In this document: piece by piece, positions 23,059 through 33,917 of the stretch
Layout of the letters: each line of letters starts with the position of its first letter
Position numbering within the stretch: the stretch's first letter is position 1
Assembly: GCA_032622095.1 (NCBI GenBank)
Contig: CP136062.1
Location: forward strand, 10,751,710-10,815,709
Direction: 5' to 3'
Length of the DNA stretch: 64,000 nt
From: Siphonodentalium dalli
Lineage: Eukaryota > Mollusca > Scaphopoda > Gadilida > Siphonodentaliidae
The notes under the pieces: generated by a model
Told to the model about the DNA's origin: nothing
Database searches by the model: none
The model's input: the letters and a program-made list of their open reading frames with translations, nothing else
Program-made: the position numbers and the translations under genes

Positions 23059-23520
23059 GTGAGTCACATGACAGTTAAATTAACATTCTAGAGTTATCTT
23101 CTGTAGATCAGATCCGTCCGTCATATAATAAGAATGGAGTGACCATGTATGGTGAGTCACATGACAGTTAAATTAACATTCTAGAGTAATCTTCCTTGGA
23201 TCCGCCTTCATATAATAAGAATGGAGTGACCATGTATGGTGAGTCACATGACAGTTAAATTAACATTCTAGAGTTATCTTCTGTGGATCAGAATCGTCCT
23301 TCATATAATAAGAATGCAATGACCATGTACGGTGAGTCAAATGACATTTAAATTAACATTCTAGAGTTATCTTCCTTGGATCCGCCTTCATATAATAAGA
23401 ATCGAGTGACCATGTGTGGTGAGTCAAATGACAGTTAAATTAACATTCATAGAGTTATCTTCCTTGAATCTGTACTTCGTATAATAAACATAGAATGTGC
23501 GGTGAGTCACCTTACATTTG
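23059..23520 (+). repeat. DCLRE1A: Tandem copies of an exon end plus splice donor
   Basis: The last ~45 bp of the preceding exon, its donor and ~45 bp of intron recur five times. Donor-like junctions (TG|GTGAG, or CGGTGAGTC in the more diverged copies) follow 23151, 23238, 23331, 23418 and 23501; with the true one at 23058, spacings are 93, 87, 93, 87 and 83 bp. No acceptor accompanies them. Retaining sequence past the true donor meets an in-frame TAA seven codons later, so use of a downstream copy would truncate the nuclease before its final motifs. Confidence 0.9.
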
Positions 23521-23862
23521 AATCCAAACATTCTAGTGTTATCTTTCTTTGTTTATCTAGCAATTATTGTTGTTTGTCCGTCTGCCTGATTATCTCAACA
23601 TTGTTATAGTATCTCGATGAAATTTGATATGGTGGTATGATATTATAGTGTTATTCCCCTTTGGTGGTATGATATTATTGAGTTATTGCCCTTTGGTGGT
23701 ATGATATTTACCACCACAAGGTGTTTCAATGAAGTGTTAGTGATGTTTGCACACAATTTCCCTTATAGATTTATTCTCCTTTGGTTAATTAAATTTTGTT
23801 TTGGGGAGGTGGGGGGAGTCGTCCATTCTCAATGTCTCAGAATGTATTCACTGTATTAAAAA
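23521..23862. other. Intronic spacer with short TGGTGGTATGATATT repeats
   Basis: Three copies of TTGGTGGTATGATATTA (about 23629-23710) are separated by CCCTTT-containing spacers. No exon-like sequence is recognised. Confidence 0.6.
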
Positions 23863-25544
23863 AAACATGGCCGCCAGCAGCCATTACCCAGTCTCTTTGA
23901 AAAGCTGATATATGTCATGTATACAGTAATGCTCTAAGTAATCAACTTCTTAACCAGCGGCCATCTTTGATTTCAAAATTCAATCCATTAGCACTGGCTA
24001 CAGGCCGTACTGTTTGTCTGATCATCATGAAATTTTTCATGGATGTCAATATTGAAATGTAGATGGGAACGAGTAATTTTGGGGTCTTTCGGCCCAAAAA
24101 CATGGCCTGGCTGCATGGCCGCCAGCAGCCATCTTTGATTTTACTCTTTGTATGACTAAATCCTTTAGCACGGGCTACAGGTCGTACCTTTAGTCTGATC
24201 ATAAAATTTGTTGAAATTGGAATGTAGATGGGAACGAGTCATTTTGGGGTCATTCGTACAAAAAACATGGCCGCCAGTGGCCATCTTGGATTTCAAAATT
24301 TAATCCATTAGCACAAGGCCACAGGTCGTACTGTTTGTCTGATCATCATGAAATTTGTCATGGATGTTAATATTGACATGTAGATGGGAACGAGTAATTT
24401 TGGGGTCATTCGGCCAAAAAACATGGCCGCCAGCAGCCATCTTGGATTTTACTCTTTGTATGACTAAATCGTTTAGCACGGGCTACAGTTCGTACCTTTA
24501 GTCTTATCATCATAAAATTTGTCATGGATGTTAACAATGGCATGTAGATGGGAACGAGTAATTTTGGGGTCATTTGGCCGAAAAACATGGCCACCAGCAG
24601 CCATCTTTGATTTCAAAATTTAATTCATTAGCATGGGCCACAGGTCGTACTGTTCGTCTGATCACCATGAAATTTGTTGTGGATGTTAATATTGACATGT
24701 AGATGGGAACGACTCATTTTGGGGTCATTCGGCCAAAAAACATGGCCGCCAACAACCATCTTGGATTTACTCTTTGTATGACTAAATTCTTTAGCATGGG
24801 CTACAGGTCATACCTTTTGTCTGATCATCATAAAATTTGTCATGGATGTTAACAATGACATGTAGATGGGAACGAATCATTTTGGGGTCATTCGGCTGAA
24901 AAACATGGTTGCCAGCGGCCATCTTTGATTTCAAAATTCAATCCATTAGCACAGGCTACAGGTCGTACTGTTAGTCTGATCATCATGAAATTTGTCATGT
25001 AGATATTGACATGTAGATGAGAACGAGTGATTTTGGGGTCGTTCGGCCAAAAAACATGGCCGCCAGCAGCCATCTTGGATTTTACTCTTTGCATGACTAA
25101 ATCCTTTCCCACGGGCTACAGGTCGTAGCTTTGATCGGAACTTCATGAAATTTGTCATGGATGTTAAGAATGACATGTAGATGGGAACGAGTCATTTTGG
25201 GGTCGTTCAGCCAAAAAACATGGCCGCCAGCAACCATCTTGGATTTTACTCTTTGCATGACTAAATCCTTTGGCGCAGGCTACAGGTTGTAGCTTTGGTC
25301 GGATCTTCATAAAATTTGTCATGGATGTTAATAATGACATGTAGATGGGAACGAGTTCTTTTGGGGTCATTCGGCCAAAAACATGGCCACCAGCAGCCAT
25401 CTTGGATTTTACTCTTTGCATGACTAAATCCTTTGGCACAGGTAAGACATTTCAATCAGCATCTTTCCTATTTCTCCATTTACTGTAAACCATTAAATTA
25501 TTCCCCTACCTAAGTTGAGCTACAGTGTCATTGACACTTTAATT
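23863..25544 (+). mobile_element. Helitron-like element, AGCTCAACTT family, copy 5, 5'-truncated
   Basis: The ~160-bp family units start abruptly and the standard 3' end is present (AAGTTGAGCT and AGTGTCATTGACACT near 25512-25540). Near 23920-23954 a fragment of the CAGTAATGCCC MITE (TACAGTAATGCTCTAAGTAA) interrupts the first unit. The 5' palindrome is missing. Minus-strand ORFs of 60-91 codons are repeat products. Confidence 0.7.
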
Positions 25545-25557
25545 TCAGCATGTCATT

Positions 25558-26055
25558 GTCCTCCGAAAAAACATGGGGGTGGGATATAGAAATCACTGGT
25601 GTCCATCTGTTTGTCCATCCATGCATCTGGCCCTCCGTCCATCCCAGATGGTTTCCAGGCGATAACTTAAGTTGTTGTTTTCAAATTTGGTTCATGGATT
25701 ACTGACATGAAAATACAGGTTAAGTTCAAATGTGGGTTCTGTCTGCCTATTTTTACTGCATTTTGGTCCTTGTTTACTTATAATTTGACGATTATTTTGG
25801 TTTCTGGGTGATAACATCAGTTATATCTATTGGATTGTTTTCAAATTTGGTACATGGATTACTCACATGAAAATACAGATCAAGTTCGAATTTATGTTTG
25901 GTCCGGCCTATTTTTACCAGAGTTGACTTATAATTTGATGGTTTCCAGGTGATAACTTTAGTTATTAAATGGTTGTTCTCAAAATAAAAAATTTCGATTC
26001 TAAAAAGCCACTGGTCACCTTATTTGGGGGACATGTGGCCTGGCAGCATTTTATT
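25558..26055 (+). mobile_element. Helitron-like element, GTCCCCCGAA family, short copy
   Basis: Starts GTCCTCCGAAAAAA and ends with GGGGGACATGTGGCC and TTTTATTT, the family's 3' pattern, with internal repeats of GGTTTCCAGGCGATAACTT. It follows AGCTCAACTT copy 5 after about 13 bp. It is 0.5 kb long and diverged from the copies at 6778 and 33926. Confidence 0.6.
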
Positions 26056-26887
26056 TACTTATATAGCATCCGAATATCCCTACAATGAAGAATGGACAAT
26101 TTATTGTATGTTTCTAAAATTGAATGTGACCGTCTATGTCTTCCATTATAGTCTGGTCGATAAAAGGTTTGACCTAGAATAAATTTGGACTAAGTTGGTT
26201 TGTATACCATTTTGAAGAGGAATATATCCTCTATAACATATCCAATATCCGCTAAAATCCGTTTTGAGCATTTTTTGTAATTCAAGATGGCATCCATTTC
26301 CGTTAAATTAGTTTGATGCAATTATAGTGAGAAAATCTTGTCATATATATACACATGTATTCATTTTTGTGAAGCTAAGATATAACTCCACCTTGTTGTG
26401 CCAAAATTGGAATTCCTCGTCCAAGATGGCAGCCAAAATGGCGGCCGGAAGTGAATTTTTCTGCTGTTTGGAACTGGTTGAGAATTTTGACTTTATTTTG
26501 TATTTAGTATGTTAACTGACCTTTGAAGCAATGAAATATGCCATTCATGGGGTCCCAACCCCTTCCGATCACTCAAAAATTCGATTTTACAGAACATGGT
26601 ATAAAATATCACAAAATATCACCATTGGGGATTCTAGTCATATTTCATCAAGAAATTGGAAGAACTGCACAATGTAAGTGATGCTTTCTATTTTTTATGG
26701 ATATTCCAACTCAAATGTACCAAAATTGTCACTTTGGCTCAAAATGGCTGCCAAAATGGCGACCAATATATGAAAAATGGTAAATATTGTCCCAGCGTAC
26801 TGCTTACAAGTTGTGGTTGACGCACGCAATTGACAATTCTGTCTTATATACATTGAATACTAACAATGCTGATGCATATTGGTTAAT

Positions 26888-27833
26888 TATACCCCCCGCA
26901 ACGAAGTTAGGGGGGGTTTACTGGAGTCAGCTTGTCCGTCCGTCCGTCGTCCGTCCATCGTCCGTCCGTTCGTGGACACAAATTTGTCCGGAGTTTTTCT
27001 CAGTCGTTTTTTGATCAATTTCCGTGATACTTGGCACAGACATCAACCACCATGGGAACCTGTGCACCTGCGATTATGACGTCTGTCAGACTTTTTTTGG
27101 TTGAGTTATCCCCCCTTTTTTTACTTAGAAAATTTTCGCAAAATGTATAATTTTGTCCGAGCCTTTATTCCTACATTTTTAAGTAAATTTTGTTTTAACT
27201 TGGCACATATATTTAGTATCATGGGAACCTGTGCACCTGCGATTATGAAGTCTGTCTGACATTTTTTGGTGGAGTTATCCCCCTTTTTCGACTTAGAATG
27301 TATTTTGCAACATGCCTAATTTTGTCCGAGCTTTTATTCCTACATTTTTAGGTCAATGTTTTTTAATCTTGGCACTGATATTAAGTCAGGTGCACAAACC
27401 TAACCCTAATCTTAAACCTATTGATGAAAAATGTAGGAATAAAAGCTCGGACAAAATTATGCATGTGCAAAAATGTTCTAAGTCGAAAAAGGGGAATAAC
27501 TCCAAAAAAAAAGTCGGACAGACATCATAATCGCAGGTGCACAGGTTCCCATGGTACTTAATATCAGTGCCAAGATTAAAAAATATCTGTCTGACATTTT
27601 TTGGTGGAGTTATCCCCCTTTTTCGACTTAGAATTTATTTTGCAACATGCCTAATTTTGTCTGAGCTTTTATTCCTACATTTTTCGGTCAATAGGTTTAA
27701 GATTAGGGTTAGGTTTGTGCACCTGCAATGGAAACTGTTATTTTATTATTTTAACTAAATGTTTACTGACATGTGAAACATCTTAGTATTTTAAAAACAC
27801 GGGGGGGGGGGGGGACAGTCACACCTCTAGTTG
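26888..27833 (+). mobile_element. Nested Helitron-like element, TACCCCCCGC family, with an internal inversion
   Basis: It starts TACCCCCCGCAACGAAGTTA followed by GGGGGGGTTTA (a 5' palindrome) and a CCGTCCGT microsatellite, and ends in a G-run then CACACCTCTAG. The other arm of the host foldback lacks it, which defines both boundaries to within a few bases. Internally, ~180-bp units (GGTTATCCCCC-type, GTCTGTCTGACATTTTTTGG) appear twice in forward orientation and once inverted (about 27390-27585). Small ORFs here are repeat products. Confidence 0.72.
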
Positions 27834-28369
27834 TTACTATTTTAACCACTGAAATCACCGAATAATCGAATTTTTATGTCACAAACTTGACATCAAAATA
27901 AGCAAAAATCACTGTTCAGGTTTGAGCCATTTTTTAAAAGTAAAATGGAACTCTATCTTTGGTATCAACTGTGTTTATTGTTTTGATATGTGCTAACTGT
28001 GTCACACTCAGGTTTTTTAGACAATATTGATTAAGATGGCTTGCAAAATGGCAACCAAATTTGGTACATTGTTGATTTGACACATATATTCCGAACATTG
28101 TTCTCTGCTGTTCAGAAAATGTAGCAGATTGTGACTCACTTGGTTATTAAACATGCTACTTAGTCAACTAAATGTTCTATTGTGGTAGTCCCAGTACCTT
28201 AAGAGGCATGAACAGTTCATTTTAAGGGATGCAGTATGGATTTTGCGAAAACTTCTTTTGGGATTCTGTCCATGTTTTTTTAACTGAAATGGGCAGAACG
28301 TTGAACCGGAACTGAGAGGATCATAGTATGTGGCTACTCTGGCCCATTATAATCAACATTGATCAACTT

Positions 28370-30640
28370 AATACAGTGTATATGTCTGTTGACTGTATGG
28401 CAATAGGTGAGGTGAGTATGTATACGGGGAGTTATTGTATTCATGAATGATGTGAATAGTTATTCAATGTGTGACTATATTGTCATGTATGGGGTGTCCA
28501 CGTTGAGATGTATATGTATATAAGGAGTAACTTATGGTCATGTGTGAGGTGAACATGTATACAGGGAGTGGCTGTCTGGTCATTGAAGTGGTGTATGTGT
28601 ATAGCGAGATTAGCTACATTGTCCATCTTTGTGTTGTATATATATATATGGAGTGACTGTGTGATCATGGGTGTGATGTACAGGTGTACATTGGGTGGCT
28701 GTATTGTCATGGGTGGGTGTATATGCATACACGCGTTGGCTGTATTGTAATGGATGGGGTGTATGGATAACTAGGGAGTGGTTGTATGGTTATGGGCAAT
28801 GTATATATGTGTACATGGAATGACTGCACAGTCAATATTGTTGAAGTGTATATGCATACCTGGAGTACAGTTTGATGGTCATTGGCGGGCTTGTGTATAT
28901 AGATAGTGACATCATGGTCATGGGTGGGATGTATATGTTTATATGTTGTGACTGTATTGTCATTGGTGTGTGTACCGGTATACAGTGAATAGCTGAATGC
29001 TCATGGATGGGGTGTGTAAGAATAAGGTGAGTGGCTGAATTGTCATGGTTGAGCTGTATTTGCAAGTCTGAAGTGTACGAATGGCCGTCTGTGCAGGAAA
29101 TATGCATATCTAGAAGGATTTTATGGTAATTGATGAGGTATATATACACCGGGAGTGACTATGGTATTGGGTTAACCAATACAAACAACCAACCAATGCA
29201 GGTAAGTATAGGCTAACAAATACATATAAGTGGGTGTCTGACAAGGTCACACATCTGTCCGGGTCAACGAAAATCACACCTAGCCCTCCGGAATGACAAT
29301 AACAAGTCAGAACGGAGCACTGGCTGATGGACCATAAGGCCTTTCCGTTTTGTCAACATAAGTATAGTGAAAGAAATAATGGCTTACATCATATCTGTCA
29401 TGTAATTCCCCACACAATGAAGGTGGTACATAAACGTATGGATGTCAAACGAAAGGGTATGATGTCTGTTAGGCATATTACAGACTATTCGAGGCTAAAT
29501 ATGATGACCAAGGTCCCAATTTCTCGAAGACAAATTGATCCCCGTTCTAATGACATGAATGTTGAGGTGGAAGCTGGTGGGTCCTGGAGCGGTTTAATGG
29601 AATTGTGAAAATAGTTTTAGAACGTACCCCACAAAAACAAGATTTTATTTTATGCCAAAAGTAGAGTTTACACATTTTTGGAAATTACTCCCAATGAGTT
29701 GTAAAGATGCCAAAATGTTTGGATAAGATCGTCATCAGTTGCAGATCGCTGACTATGTGCCATACTAAGCAAATGTCACATTACGTTTCGACTCATTACT
29801 CGAGTGGCTATATGGCCATGATGTGGCATATGTATATAGGGAGTGCCAGTGTGGCAAAATTAATGGTGACGTGAATGGTATACAAGGATTGACTGTATGA
29901 TCAAGAGTGTGGTTTATGAGTATACAGTGAGAGGCTGAATTGTCATGGTGAGGTGTATATGTACATTTGGAGTGTATGAATGGCCATGTGCGCGGTGCGG
30001 GACATTGGTATATATAGAAGGACTGTAACGCCATTTGTGAGGTTTATATGTACAATATATATACCTGTAGTGGGTTTTGGGTTGGGTGCATATGTATATA
30101 TTGAGTGGCTATATGGTCATGGGTGTCGCAAATATATATACAGGGAGTGACTTTATGACCACTGGTGAGGCAAATATGTATACAAGTGATGTATGATCAT
30201 GAATGTGCGAAATGTATACAGGGAGTGACTATATTGTCATCGTTGGGGTGTATATGTATATCTTGAGTGCCCATATGGCCATGCATGTGACAAATATATA
30301 CCTATACATGGAGCTACTGTATGACCAATGGTGAGGTGAATAGGTATACAAGATGTTACTGTATGTTCATGATTGTAGTGAATAGGTATACAGGTCGTGA
30401 CTATATGGTCATGGGTGAGGTGTATAAGTATACCTGCTGTGTCTGCATGTTTACTCACGGCTATATGGCCATGTGTTGGGTGTATGGGCATACCCATGTG
30501 TGGCTGTATAGTAGTGGGTGAGGATTATGTGTATAAAGCGAGTGACATATGTTCATTTATGGGGTGTTCATGTATATATGGAGTGACTGCATGGTCATGT
30601 GTGAGTTGCACTGGTGTACCTTTGGGTGACTATCGATTTC
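28370..30640 (+). repeat. Degenerate GTGACTGTATGGTCATGG minisatellite core of the foldback element
   Basis: Loose ~40-bp repeats of the form GTGACTGTATGGTCATGGGTG followed by TATATGTATAC. ORFs on both strands (for example 28483-28728, 28832-29149, 30237-30497) read His/Thr/Pro-rich repeats and are not genes. The array is interrupted at about 29165-29760 by non-repetitive sequence. Confidence 0.85.
29165..29760. other. Non-repetitive island inside the minisatellite core
   Basis: About 0.6 kb without the 40-bp repeat. It contains one 93-codon + strand ORF (29327-29608, beginning MDHKAFPFCQHKYSERNNG). I recognise no domain; it could be a captured fragment or chance. Confidence 0.4.
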
Positions 30641-32044
30641 CTATCGCTATAACTCAAGGATAGAGAGATCATATCAACCGATAAGAGAGATCATATCAGA
30701 GTGTTCTCCACCTTAATGGCATTTGGTATGCATTTGGTATGCAATGCGAAGGAAGCGGTTTTCATGACAATAGTTTATAAGTTAATAAAGTTTGATGCTA
30801 ATGGGCCAGAGTAGCCACATAATATGATCCCTCTCAGCTCCGTTTCAACGTTCTGCCCATTTCCGTTCAAAAACAGACAGAATCCCAAAAGAAGTTTTCG
30901 GCAAAAATCCACACCGCATCCCTTAAAATGATTTGTCATGCCTAACAATTTACTGAGACAACCAGAATATAACATTTAGTTGTCAGTTGATTAAGTAGCA
31001 TGTTTCATAACCAAGTGAGTCACAATTTGTAACATTTTTGGAACAGCTTAGAATAATTTTCGGAATAATTGTGTCACACATTTAAGATAGATCAATAATA
31101 AAAAGCACATTTGATACCAAAGATAGTTCCATTTTACTTGATAAAATGGTGCAAACCTGAAAAGTGATTTTTTGCTGATTTTGATGCCAAGTCCCAAAGT
31201 CCCATATTATTATTCTGGTAATTTCAGTGGTTAAAATAGCAAAAATTAATCAAGGTGTATCAGAAATGTTAGTATTCAATATATATAAGACAGAATAGTC
31301 AATTTTGTTCATCAACCACAGCTTATAGGCGGTTGCATGGCATGCTGGTGCAATATTTACCATTTTTCATATTTTGGCTGCCATTTTGAGCCAAAGTGAC
31401 AATTTTGGTACCATTGAGTTGGAATAGCCATAAGAAATAGAATGCATCACATACATTGCACAGTCCTTCCAATTTCTTGATGAAATATGACTATAATCCC
31501 AATGGTGATCTTTGTGTGAAATGTTATACTGTTTTCTGTACAATTGAATTTTTTAATGATCGGAAGGTGTTAGGTCCCCACTAATGGCATATTTGATTTC
31601 CCCGATGGTCAGTTAACCTGCTAAATACAAAATAAAGTCACAATTCTCAACCACTTCCAAACAGCAGAAACTTATCTTAAAGATATCAGTAAAAAATGTA
31701 ACATTTTCCACTTCCGGTCGCCATTTTGGCTGCCATCTTGGGTGGGGAGTTCCAATTTTTGCATAAAAAGGTGGCGTTATGTCTTAGCTTCACAAAAATG
31801 GATACATATGTACACATATGACAAGGTATTCTCACTATAATTGCATCAAATTGCAACAGCTGACTTAACGTAAAATAGCAGCCATTTTGGACGCCATCTT
31901 GAATTACAGAAAATGCTCAAAGCGGATTTTAGCGGATTTTGGATATGTCATAGAGGATATCTTCCTCTTCAAAATGATATATAAACCAACTTAGTCCAAA
32001 TTTATTCTAGGTTGACCCTAAAATTTGAGTTTATCGACCAGACT

Positions 32045-32690
32045 ATTATGTATGATTGCATTTACTTATAGCATCCGCACATCCCTACAATGAAGAATGG
32101 ACAATTTCATTGTATGTTTCTAAAATTGAATGTGAGCGTCTATGTCTTCCATTATGTATGATTGCCTTGCAGCCAATACAGTCATATAATCATTATACTT
32201 ATCTTCATCTCACAACAGAGACAGTCGTGTAATAATTATACTTTAAAGGTACTCAATCCGATTCAGTGGTCCCCATATAATCAGATTCCAACAACAACAT
32301 TATTTTTTTAAATGCTGCTTCAGCTATCAGAATCGATCAATTGCCCAAAAATAATGTGAACCACAGTCAATTATAGTATAAAATTGCCAGAAACGTGTTA
32401 TTTATCAACATGTTGTTTGACCAAATTTGGTCTTATTATCAACACAAAGTCTCTTGATTTTAGAGTCCTCCATCTTCATCCGCAATTTGGTCGGCTCGTC
32501 GACATTTTACTGGGCCACTAATAAGTCTCGATGGTGAAAGATAATAGATATTAAAAATTGATATATAATAAGTCTGCGCTTTGATAGGTTGATTCCTCGA
32601 CTCGAATCAAATATTTTTACCCCCAAATCCAAATAAATAGTAATTGAGTGGCGTTTAATTGGGTTATGCAACCTTAATATATTCCATTCT
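32045..32690. other. Intronic sequence right of the foldback element
   Basis: Positions 32066-32165 repeat 26050-26149 (TAGCATCCG ... GTCTATGTCTTCCATTAT), leaving the empty insertion site of the foldback element. The remainder to 32690 shows no recognised feature. Confidence 0.6.
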
Positions 32691-32776
32691 GTAGGTGTGC
32701 CTTATAGTAGATAATAGAGTTATCCTTCTTTGTAGGTGTGCCTTATAGTAGATAATAGAGTTATCCTTCTTTATAG
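32691..32776 (+). repeat. DCLRE1A: Tandem copies of a splice acceptor, 41-bp period
   Basis: Two upstream copies of the intron end and exon start (TAG|GTGTGCCTTATAG) precede the genuine acceptor at 32775-32776. Their exon-like starts are at 32695 and 32736, exactly 41 bp apart and 41 bp before 32777. Using either decoy gives GVPYSR then an in-frame TAA, removing the last ~50 residues of the nuclease. With the donor copies at 23059-23520, both ends of this intron carry tandemly duplicated splice sites. Confidence 0.92.
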
Positions 32777-32943
32777 GTGTGCCTTACAGTGAACATAGTA
32801 GCTACCGAGAAATGAAGAGATTTACTCAGTTTATAAAACCCGACCGAATCTTACCCACGGTAAATAACGGGAGCTCCGCAGGGCGACAGAAGATGGAAGC
32901 TATATTCAAGGAGTGGATGGACGAGATGAAAGGGTGGAGCTAA
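32777..32943 (+). CDS. DCLRE1A: SNM1A-like DNA cross-link repair nuclease, final exon
   Basis: A 167-bp terminal exon after TTCTTTATAG. Two bases complete the Gly codon begun at 23058, then 54 codons and TAA. The peptide begins [18 protein letters not shown], continues [14 protein letters not shown] and ends [13 protein letters not shown] contains the histidine of beta-CASP motif B, and PTVN the valine of motif C typical of DNA-acting family members. Length and ending match SNM1A C-termini (conserved PYSEHSS ... MKRF ... PTVN ... EKYF-EW pattern). All catalytic residues expected in this segment are present, so the gene is plausibly functional despite its repeat-filled introns. Confidence 0.93.
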
Positions 32944-33020
32944 CACAACTGATTTCCAGCATCATCTGTGATAATGGCCTGATAACCAGTGTGAACATAA
33001 TACTGTGATGCCTTATAGAG

Positions 33021-33167
33021 TACACGAATGCCATAAATAATCGACTCCTTGACCACAGCAGAAATATGGGTAATTTTTCAGGATTTAGCCGGAAATATGG
33101 CTTGTTGCCATTCATCGGAAAGCTCTCAGTGAGAGCTTTCTGATGAATGGCAACAAGCCATATTTCC
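33021..33167. mobile_element. CAGTAATGCCC MITE, right arm truncated
   Basis: The left arm (TACACGAATGCCATAAATAA ...) and the central hairpin (AGCTCTCAGTGAGAGCT) are present. The right arm stops after CAAGCCATATTTC, about 60 bp early. It lies about 80 bp after the SNM1A stop codon, so it may be in the 3' UTR. Confidence 0.75.
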
Positions 33168-33657
33168 TACCAGCCTAGAGGTATCAACTTGGGAGAAGTC
33201 ACTTCTCTCTAGACCAGTACCCAGGGACCAGCCGAGAGGTTTCGTATTGGGAGCAGTCACTTCTCCCTGTTTAGTGTTAGGGAGAAGTGGACTGTTGTCA
33301 GGGAGAAGTGGACTGTTGTCAGGGAGATGTAATGGCTGAAGTTTTACAATTAACACCCAAACATGCACCCTTCTATGATCCAATAACACCCAAACATGTT
33401 GTCAGGGAGAAGTGGACTGTTGTCAGGGAGAAGTGGACTGTTGTCAGGGAGATGTAATGGCTGAAGTTTTACAATTAACCCTTTCAGTGCCAAGTCTAAG
33501 AGCTCTTTCCATCAATGTATCACATTATTATAATCAATAAATTTGAAAAATGATCAAGGAAATATGGGTTGATACAAAAATCGGACTTGGCACCTTTTCA
33601 AACATGCACCCTTCTATGATCCAATAAGAATTGTGCATCACTATTCAGGCCAGCAGA
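33168..33657. repeat. GGGAGAAGTGGACTGTTGTCA repeats, duplicated block
   Basis: A ~21-bp repeat (CAGGGAGAAGTGGACTGTTG) and the following phrase GAGATGTAATGGCTGAAGTT occur twice (about 33295-33370 and 33400-33480). Fragments of ACATGCACCCTTCTATGATC occur twice (about 33362 and 33603). A possible polyadenylation signal AATAAA for the SNM1A gene lies near 33536. The 87-codon minus-strand ORF at 33126-33389 is a repeat product. Confidence 0.6.
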
Positions 33658-33917
33658 TACAGTAATGCCCAAAGTAATCGACCCCTTAATCACAGCAGAA
33701 TTGTGGGTAACTTTTCAGGATTTAGTCGGAAATATGGCTTGTTGCCATTCATCGGAAAGCTCATTTAGTCGAAAATATGGCTTGTTGAAATTCATCGGAA
33801 AGCTCTCAGTGAGAGCTTTCCAATGAATGGCAACAAGCCATATTTCCGACTAAATCCTGAAAAGTTACCCATAATTCTGCTGTGGTTAAGGGGTCGATTA
33901 CTTAGGGCATTACTGTA
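33658..33917. mobile_element. CAGTAATGCCC MITE with internal duplication, TA target
   Basis: Full-length copy (33660-33915) flanked by TA on both sides. About 44 bp of the left arm (TTTAGTCGGAAATATGGCTT ...) is duplicated in tandem before the central hairpin, making the copy asymmetric. Confidence 0.8.

Larger units (their letters stand above)
26150..32044. mobile_element. 5.9-kb foldback element with ~1.27-kb inverted arms
   Basis: The left arm (26150 to about 28370, after removing a nested element) is the inverse of the right arm (about 30770-32044). Ends read AGTCTGGTCGATAAA and TTTATCGACCAGACT and are flanked by the direct repeat ATTAT. Shared landmarks include CCAAGATGGCAGCCAAAATG near 26420 against its inverse near 31725. 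The core is a degenerate ~40-bp minisatellite. A tandem copy of the host sequence at about 32066-32165 contains the uninterrupted site CCATTATGTATG, which supports the insertion and its 5-bp duplication. No transposase is visible and the superfamily is unresolved. Confidence 0.78.

Noticed and set aside
27395-27730. Interstitial telomere repeat
   Set aside because: Only one or two degenerate TTAGGG-like words on each side, part of a dispersed element's own sequence.
29327-29608. 93-codon ORF as an independent gene
   Set aside because: No splice sites, domain or codon pattern to support it; noted only as a non-repetitive island.
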